A stretch of 30,081 bases of DNA. Source: JBKPFU01 sp046728975 (GTDB taxonomy: Bacteria; Actinomycetota; Thermoleophilia; Gaiellales; Gaiellaceae). Below are positions 29,159 to 30,081 of the stretch, piece after piece. The position numbers and the translations under genes are program-made. The DNA lies in the NCBI GenBank assembly GCA_046728975.1, contig JBKPFU010000170.1:1-30081 (forward strand). The letters run 5' to 3'. A model generated the notes under the pieces. The model ran no database searches. It worked only from the letters and a program-made list of their open reading frames with translations, and was not told where the DNA came from. Position 1 is the first letter of the stretch. The number at the start of each line of letters is the position of its first letter.

Positions 29159-30081
29159 ATGGATTGTGACGTCGCGGTTCTCGGCGGCGGCCCAGGCGGC
29201 TATACGGCAGCGATCCGGGCCGCGCAGCTCGGCGCCAACACCGTCTGCATCGAGAAGGAGGAGGAGCTCGGCGGCACATGCCTGCGCATCGGGTGCATCC
29301 CGACGAAGGCGTGGGTGCAGACCGCGTTCGCGATCAAGGAGGCCGAGGAGACCTTCGGCAAGCTCGGCGTCCAGGTCGGCGCACCGTCCCTCGACTTCGC
29401 GACCGCCAACGAGTGGAAGGCGGGCGTCGTCCACCAGATGACGAGTGGCGTCGCGAGCCTCTTCAAGGCCAACGGCGTCGAATGGGTCAAGGGCGCCGGC
29501 CGGTTCAAGGATCAGAACACGATCGCCGTCGACGGCGGCGAGGACGTCAGCTTCAAGCACGCGATCATCGCCACCGGCTCGTATCCGCTCCGCCCGCCGA
29601 TCGACGGGCTCGACTCGGAGCTGTGCGTCGATTCGACCGGCCTGCTGGCACAAACAGACGTGCCCAAACGGCTCGTCGTCCTTGGTGGCGGGATCATCGG
29701 CTGCGAGTTCGCCTCCATCCTCCAGCGCTTCGGCTCGGAGGTGACGATCATCGAGATGCTCCCGCAGCTGATCCCCCAGGAGGACGAGGAGGCGGCGAAA
29801 GAACTTGCAAAGCAGTTTCAGAAACGCAACATCGCGCTCCATCTGGAAAAGACCTGCAACAAGGTGGAACAGAACGGCAACACGCTGACCGTCCACTTCG
29901 GCGACGGCGAGACCGTGGAGGCCGACCTGATGCTCGTCTCCACCGGCCGCGGCCCGACGGTCGAGAACCTCGGCCTGGAGGAGATCGGGGTCGAGTTCGA
30001 CAAGCGCAAGGGCATCGCCGCCGACGAGCGCCGCCGCACGACCGTCGACCACATCTACGCCGTCGGCGACTGCGCCGGCTA
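29159..30081 (+). CDS. lpdA: Dihydrolipoyl dehydrogenase (E3), 3' end outside window
   Basis: 307 residues are visible from ATG 29159 (family length about 460). The FAD-binding motif GGGPGGYTAAIRAAQLG opens the protein. The redox-active disulfide is Cys41/Cys46 in GGTCLRIGCIPTKA. The NAD-binding motif is LVVLGGGIIGCEFASILQRF with a following Glu. The second FAD motif begins at IYAVGDCAG at the window edge. E3 reoxidises the dihydrolipoyl group of E2 and reduces NAD. It is downstream of the E1-E2 genes, so the full complex is encoded here. Truncated only by the window. Confidence 0.96.
   Translation, partial: MDCDVAVLGGGPGGYTAAIRAAQLGANTVCIEKEEELGGTCLRIGCIPTKAWVQTAFAIKEAEETFGKLGVQVGAPSLDFATANEWKAGVVHQMTSGVASLFKANGVEWVKGAGRFKDQNTIAVDGGEDVSFKHAIIATGSYPLRPPIDGLDSELCVDSTGLLAQTDVPKRLVVLGGGIIGCEFASILQRFGSEVTIIEMLPQLIPQEDEEAAKELAKQFQKRNIALHLEKTCNKVEQNGNTLTVHFGDGETVEADLMLVSTGRGPTVENLGLEEIGVEFDKRKGIAADERRRTTVDHIYAVGDCAG

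Noticed and set aside
1..30081. CRISPR array, insertion sequence or integron
   Set aside because: No regularly spaced repeats, transposase or integrase frames, or terminal inverted repeats were seen.

Overview
The window is GC-rich, densely packed bacterial chromosome. Gene content and protein style (short TANNNT promoters directly before start codons, DUF3618, holin-like and DUF4235-like envelope proteins, an actinobacterial-type IF3) point to an actinobacterium, most likely a deep lineage such as Thermoleophilia (Gaiellales or Solirubrobacterales). That placement is inference, with no marker search behind it. I see no prophage, insertion sequence or CRISPR array.

Layout. 1-1166: the 3' end of an M23 peptidase gene whose frame runs through a tRNA-Val(GAC), then a frameshifted hypothetical gene on the minus strand. 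1167-6945: a polysaccharide/envelope signalling block made of a Wzz/BY-kinase fusion, a LuxR-type response regulator, a stand-alone receiver-like protein, a Pro/Ala-rich anchored protein and a PAS histidine kinase. 6950-8832: small housekeeping or stress genes (ABM-fold protein, coiled-coil protein, small basic protein, CBS-pair protein, MmcQ/YjbR protein, small acidic ORF). 8831-12906: thrS, then infC-rpmI-rplT with a structured leader and an unusual infC start, then a SpoU rRNA methyltransferase. 12918-16355: a MOSC protein, two secreted or anchored unknowns, and two tandem paralogous methyltransferases. 16381-19661: pheS-pheT. The thrS-infC-rpmI-rplT...pheS-pheT order is that of E. coli, here broken by about 4.4 kb of other genes.

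19658-22696: a cyclic-nucleotide-binding protein, a secreted cupredoxin with two domains, a four-gene overlapping envelope operon on the minus strand, and an argR with no arginine genes nearby. 22697-25004: two REP-like palindromes, then a minus-strand operon of an MFS transporter, an internally duplicated unknown protein and a PRC-barrel-like protein. 25019-30081: a 2-oxoacid dehydrogenase operon (E1 alpha, E1 beta, E2) ending in a VOC and a GNAT gene, followed by lpd (E3, cut by the window end) under its own promoter.

The most interesting non-coding signals are the infC leader (a possible three-way junction, a terminator-like hairpin whose loop and 3' arm are complementary to the predicted transcript 5' end, an ideally spaced ATT codon, and a 7-codon mini-frame overlapping the IF3 frame) and a repeated -10-to-start-codon spacing of 6-8 bases that predicts leaderless mRNAs at about eight genes.
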